This document shows, piece after piece, positions 59,640 through 64,000 of a stretch of 64,000 nucleotides of DNA. The position numbers and the translations under genes are program-made. Location of the stretch: assembly GCA_026874595.1 (NCBI GenBank), contig CM049310.1:15664058-15728057 (forward strand), in the 5' to 3' direction. Every line of letters starts with the position of its first letter. The first letter of the stretch is position 1. The notes under the pieces were generated by a model. The model saw only the letters and a list, made by a program, of their open reading frames with translations, was not told the DNA's origin and searched no databases. This stretch comes from Sipunculus nudus (taxonomy: Eukaryota; Annelida; Sipuncula; Golfingiida; Sipunculidae).

Positions 59640-60740
59640 TCTCAGGCACTTTTTTTCAGAAATCAATGCTAGTGGGCCCTTTTTTTATTTTAAATTTTTT
59701 TGTATGTTTCAATAAAAATGTCAAATGATAAGGGAAAAGCATGAAAATAACAGTTTTATTTTGCTAAATAAGTAAAAGCACTACAAAACAAAGGAAACTG
59801 TATGGTTTTACCGTTTTATCTTCTTGAAAGAAATGTTGGAGTGGCAGCAGCTCAAAATTGGAAAGTTTTTTTTGAAAATCAAAACAAAAATTTTTGATAC
59901 AGGGGTTTAAAATTGATGCGGACGGTGCCTGAGAACCATACCTTTAATTTTTTTTTGCCTAATACACTTTTGTTTAAACTGGAGATATTACACTTAAATA
60001 CCTTATTCTAACCATGGAGTTGTTAAAATCAATTCTGGAGGGCTTATTTTATTTTCAAATGGTTGATTCAAACTCTGTCAAAGCTTAAAATCTTTTAGAT
60101 GGTATTTTGAATGAAGATGGTTTCTTGCACAAAATAGTACACACACATACATGTATATATGCTATGCTGTTTTGTTTAAATTGTCAATATAATATATTTT
60201 AGGTAAGCCCAGCACTGAATCCTAGTTGAAGGTCTGCCTTTCAACTAAATGGGTAAAATGACTGAGAATATTCCTTCTAGGCTTGACTGATGACAGCCTC
60301 ATAACCTACATGGACCAAGTGTGACTGATCCCTGATTAAAAGGAAACAGAGCTTGTGAAATATTTTCCTATTATAAGACCACTGGCCAATGCCTTAACCA
60401 CAGTGGTGTACCCTTTTGACACAGGAGAGTCAGTGGGTGCAGATCATGGGTGGTTAAATAAATTTAAAATCTCTGGAAATGCAGAAAACACATTTAATAA
60501 GCTCTATTAACCTATCAACCTGGTTAGAGCTCAAAACATTGGCACAGGCTGTTTCCAAGTTTAATGTTTATTTTTTAGAGTCACGATACACTTGTATGAT
60601 ATATGTCCTGAAGAACTGAAGAAGTTTAGTTTTCAAAGGACTTCTCTGATTATCCTAAATTTAAATCTAAACCATGATGTCTTAGAGACCGATAATAGAA
60701 ACAGAATACAAAGTATTGTTGTACAGATTACTGTTTATAC
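59640..60740. other. AT-rich sequence, no gene seen
   Basis: The phrase GGTATGGTTCTCAGGCACTTT at about 59,631 and its near-complement GTGCCTGAGAACCATACCTTT at 59,925-59,945 form inverted ends of a roughly 310-bp block, a possible small MITE. Confidence 0.45.
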
Positions 60741-60743
60741 TAG

Positions 60744-62672
60744 GGACCTATGGGTCTTGATGCTCAGCTGCATTTGTCTATAAGGATATATGTTTATGAG
60801 GTTTTCCAAAATATTGGTCCTGTGATCAGTTTGAAGCCAACCTGTCTACCCAAACTGGAGTTATCATCCATAAACTAATTTGTGAATGGATGGGCCCTGT
60901 GACCTTAACCTTAGACCTTATGACCCAAAAATCAAAAGGAAACTTCCCCTATTGACAGGTGCACCACATGTTGATGATGGAAGGATTGAGATGAAAAGTT
61001 AGGCTTAAAATACATACACAATCTTTCTAAAGTAGTAGGTCCTGTGACCTTGACCTTTGATCTCATGACCCCAGAATCAACAGTTCTTACTTTAGTGTTG
61101 GGCCATATATAAGTCAAGTTTGAAACCAATATTTCAAACCAAACTGGTGTTATCATCTGGAAACTAATATGTGGATTGATGGCTCCAATGACCTTGACCT
61201 TGTGACCCCAAAATCCATAAGTTACTTCCACTATTGGCAGGTGAACAACTTCTGGAAGATAGAATGATTGGGACAGTAAGTCTGGCTAAAAATACATCAA
61301 CAATCTTTTTGAAGAAGTGGGTCCTGTGGCCTTGACCTTTGGCCTTATGACCCCAAAATCAAAAGGGTTCTTAAATTATTGGTGGGTCATATATAAGTCA
61401 AAATTGAAACCAATATGTCAAACAGAACTGGAGTTATCATCCAGAAACAAATATGTGGACAGATGGGCCCCTGTGACGATGACCTGTGACCTTGTGACCC
61501 CCAAATCAATCAGTTTCTTCCCCTATTGGCAGCTCAGCTATATGTGCAAGATGGAAGATTTTGGATGAAAAGTTTGGCTTAAAAAGCATCCACAATATTT
61601 CTAAATAAGTGGGTACTGTGACCTTGATCTTTGACCTCAGAATCTTCCCCTATTGGCAGGTTAGCAATATCTTGAAGATGGAAGGTTTGGGATGAAAAGT
61701 TTGGCTTCAAATGCATATGCATTCTTTTTAAAGAAATGAGTCCTGTGACCTTGACCTTTGGACCCCAAAATCCACATGGTTCTTATTTTAGTGGTGAGTC
61801 ACATATTAATTAAGTTTGAAACCAATATTTCAAACTAAACAGGAGTTATCATCTGGAAACTAATTTGTGAACAGATGGCCCCTGTGACCTTGACCTTTGA
61901 CCATGTGACCCAAAATTCATTTATGCTCTCCCCATACTGGCGAGAGCTAAATGTGCAAAATGGAAAGTTTGGGATGAAAAGCTTGGCTTAAAATGCAGCC
62001 ATAATCTTTTTTAAAAAGTGAGTCCTGTGACCTTGACCTTTGACCCAAAAATCATAAAGGTTCTTTCTTTAAGTTGTGGGCCATATGTATGTCAAGTTTG
62101 AAATCCATGTGTCCATACAACCTGGAGTTATCATCTGGAAACAAATTTGTGTGGATGGACAGACAGACAGACAGACATACAGGGTGATAACTATATGGCA
62201 TCCACTTGTGATCAATAAACACACCAGGTTTTGGGACACTAGATATAATTACAGCTGTGAAACTGACATGATTGTTGTCATTTAATAGTAAAAAAAATTT
62301 TTAAATATTTGTTAAAATAAAAAAAAATACAGGTGGCCCCATCACTTTTCAGGAACTGACAAACTAGTCATGGTCAATATTCAAGGCAAGATTCATGACA
62401 ATCTATGCATTAATTATCATGATATTGGAGGTTTTGTATTATATTTTTGATTATTCTGGGGGGTACTTTCAAGCCCCATAGCTCGGAGGATATAGATGGC
62501 AGTGACCTAATTTCAGGTTTCCTAGGAGATTTTTTATTGACCTCCCTGGATATTCACTTAGAAGTTTCTAGGTCCAGCAGTTAGGATTTGTGCCCTGCTA
62601 ATGGATGGCCGGACAGACGACAGACACAGCGCCATTCCTATACCTATACTTACAGTCAGCTGAGCTATAAAG
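60744..62672 (+). mobile_element. TGACCT-rich element, block 3, with conserved ends (about 1.9 kb)
   Basis: It opens with TAGGGACCTATGGGTCTTGA and GCTCAGCTG and ends with AGTCAGCTGAGCTATAAA, the same end types as 57,738-59,630. Inside are about nine half-units with TGACCTTGACCTTTG cores (for example near 61,046, 61,330, 61,620, 61,748, 61,884 and 62,030), spaced mostly about 140 or 282 bp. GACAGACAGACAGACA marks the end of the tandem part near 62,175. Non-coding. Confidence 0.7.
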
Positions 62673-62679
62673 GAAACCT

Positions 62680-63155
62680 CGCAAAAACACCATTTAACCA
62701 TAGGCCAACTCATTTACATGCACTTCAGGTGTTCCTTGGATGAGTTGTGACCATTGGCAAACCTGATTTCAGACCGCCCATTTCAGACTGATCAGGTGCC
62801 ACAACATTACAATATGCCTACACACTTATATTTTATGGTTCATTACCAAAAAAAGTTAAACTGAAATTAATCTAGTAATATACAGTGTTTGAATTAACCG
62901 TGACTTAAAGTCAGTCTTCTTTATTGAGTATATTTTGCAAACATGTATGTAACACTGCTGATTTGTTATCCATCAGGATCTATTAAAATGATTCTGATTT
63001 CAGCCTATCTTTACATTATTTTATTGATGTATTTACAAGAAAAAATATAAAGCACTGGAAATGGAGAAGGTACTAAATCAGTCCACCTGCTTACTGAAAC
63101 AGCTGAAAAGCTTATAATGAACTGTCTAGGAAAGTGGCTCCAAAATAAACAAATG
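62680..63155. other. AT-rich sequence, no gene seen
   Basis: No recognisable coding or repeat structure. Confidence 0.45.
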
Positions 63156-63164
63156 GCTTGAAGG

Positions 63165-63445
63165 ACTGCTTCCATAGCTCAGAGGTAGAGCGTAGAACTC
63201 GAAGCAGGGGGGATGGGAGTTTAAATCTCAGCCAAGGTGGTGAGATTTTCACGGACTGCCCCTACCCAGGGTGAGCGCTCTGCAGGCTTTATGGGAAGGC
63301 TGTGCCCCACAGTTGTGTATCACTCACAAATGAATGGGTCTTTTGCGGGCTCCTCAGTGTTATGACCCAGCAATGGGACTGATTACACACCCAGGACCTG
63401 CAGACACCAGGCCTGGGTAGCACCAGGACACAAAAAATAATATGA
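63165..63445 (+). mobile_element. Candidate tRNA-derived SINE
   Basis: TAGCTCAGAGGTAGAGC matches the RNA polymerase III A box and D-arm of a tRNA. About 40 bp later GGGAGTTTAAATCTC resembles a decayed B box. The tRNA-like head is followed by about 200 bp of unrelated, GC-richer body and an A-rich end (ACACAAAAAATAATA). The anticodon arm and acceptor stem do not fold cleanly, so it is not a working tRNA gene. Confidence 0.6.
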
Positions 63446-63459
63446 TAGGAAGCAAATGC

Positions 63460-63870
63460 TACCACCCTGTCACATAGTCCAAAACTGAAATGGAACACTG
63501 CAGGTGTACATACTTAAGTTTAAAATTAGATAAGAGAGCATGAAAAACGGAGGTGGTTACCTCAACCGAAGAAAAAAAGAAAAAAGAAAGTGTTAATTTT
63601 AAAGTATACATGTATCATGGCCACTAAAAATACAAAGCTTAGATCACATAATTGCAGATTATTTTTATCACAGAGGATCTGTAGTTGGAGATTTTTTTAT
63701 GTTGTGCAATTCATAATGCAGTCATATATATTATAATTGGTAAACTAATTTTAAAATAACTTTGAAGATTTTTATGACTTTTTCACAACCACAGCGGCTT
63801 CAATCATGAATTCAATCATGTGATTTCAATCATACAGCTCTAGCTTTAATAATAAGAATAACATAAGTCA
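63460..63870. other. AT-rich sequence, no gene seen
   Basis: Includes a purine run at 63,560-63,590 (GAAGAAAAAAAGAAAAAAG). No gene recognised. Confidence 0.45.
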
Positions 63871-63877
63871 ACATTAA

Positions 63878-64000
63878 AACAAGGGACCTATGGGTCACTG
63901 TGCCCAGCTGATGTTAACCTTGAAGGAAAAAATCTAAAATATTATCTAATGGAGATAAAGTGTAAGAGGAAGAGGTAATAAAAGCCATGGTTGGTTTATA
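63878..64000 (+). mobile_element. Left end of another conserved-end element, cut by the window edge
   Basis: ACAAGGGACCTATGGGTCAC and the next 100 bases match 57,738-57,860 closely, including AAGTGTAAGAGGAAGAGGTAA and CCATGGTTGGTTTATA. The rest lies outside the window. Confidence 0.75.

Noticed and set aside
63173-63245. Functional tRNA gene
   Set aside because: The A box is good, but the B box is degenerate and no clean cloverleaf or anticodon arm forms. A SINE head fits better.

Overview
This window looks like eukaryotic, most likely molluscan (bivalve-type) genomic DNA. The evidence is spliced genes with long AT-rich introns, dense non-autonomous repeats, AT and CT microsatellites, and a secreted short-type peptidoglycan recognition protein (PGRP). 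No operons, bacterial genes, rRNA genes or CRISPR arrays are visible. The species assignment is inference.

Layout. (1) Positions 1-13,145 are the right end of a large satellite. It has a 36-bp monomer, higher-order blocks of 1,403-2,411 bp, and a 5,289-bp super-period. Three of the six frames are almost free of stops, but a 1-bp deletion in every block breaks them. (2) Positions 15,285-23,500 hold a complete minus-strand PGRP gene, which I assembled from four coding exons with matching splice phases (about 206 aa). It has a signal peptide, all amidase residues, the Gly-Trp pair linked to DAP-type peptidoglycan, a TATA box and a perfect kappaB site. Its third intron holds a decayed tandem series of extra copies of the last exon. 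One copy still has a splice acceptor and an open frame to a stop. The series is interrupted by a 2.06-kb TIR element. (3) From about 24 kb to the right edge most of the DNA is repeat-rich non-coding sequence. Three minus-strand exons (57,450-57,700, 45,695-45,797, 28,592-28,827) splice in frame into the C-terminal 196 aa of a protein I do not recognise. A fourth exon-like block at 30,138-30,310 could give an alternative C terminus. The 5' part of this gene lies beyond the right edge or was not found.

The repeats fall into recognisable families. One carries the 12-bp palindrome GGTGGCGCCACC and shares a 3' end; it includes an inverted pair of 278-280-bp tandem arrays 11 kb apart. Another is a roughly 280-bp unit rich in TGACCT steps, which are nuclear-receptor half-sites arranged as DR2/DR1/DR0. 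A third group has conserved ends and a terminal hairpin. There is also an intact hAT-type MITE with an 8-bp target duplication, a GC-rich TA-flanked MITE in PGRP intron 1, and a tRNA-derived SINE-like sequence near 63.2 kb.

The two genes show no functional link. The most notable biology is the PGRP locus (immune promoter plus duplicated terminal exons) and the hierarchical satellite next to it.
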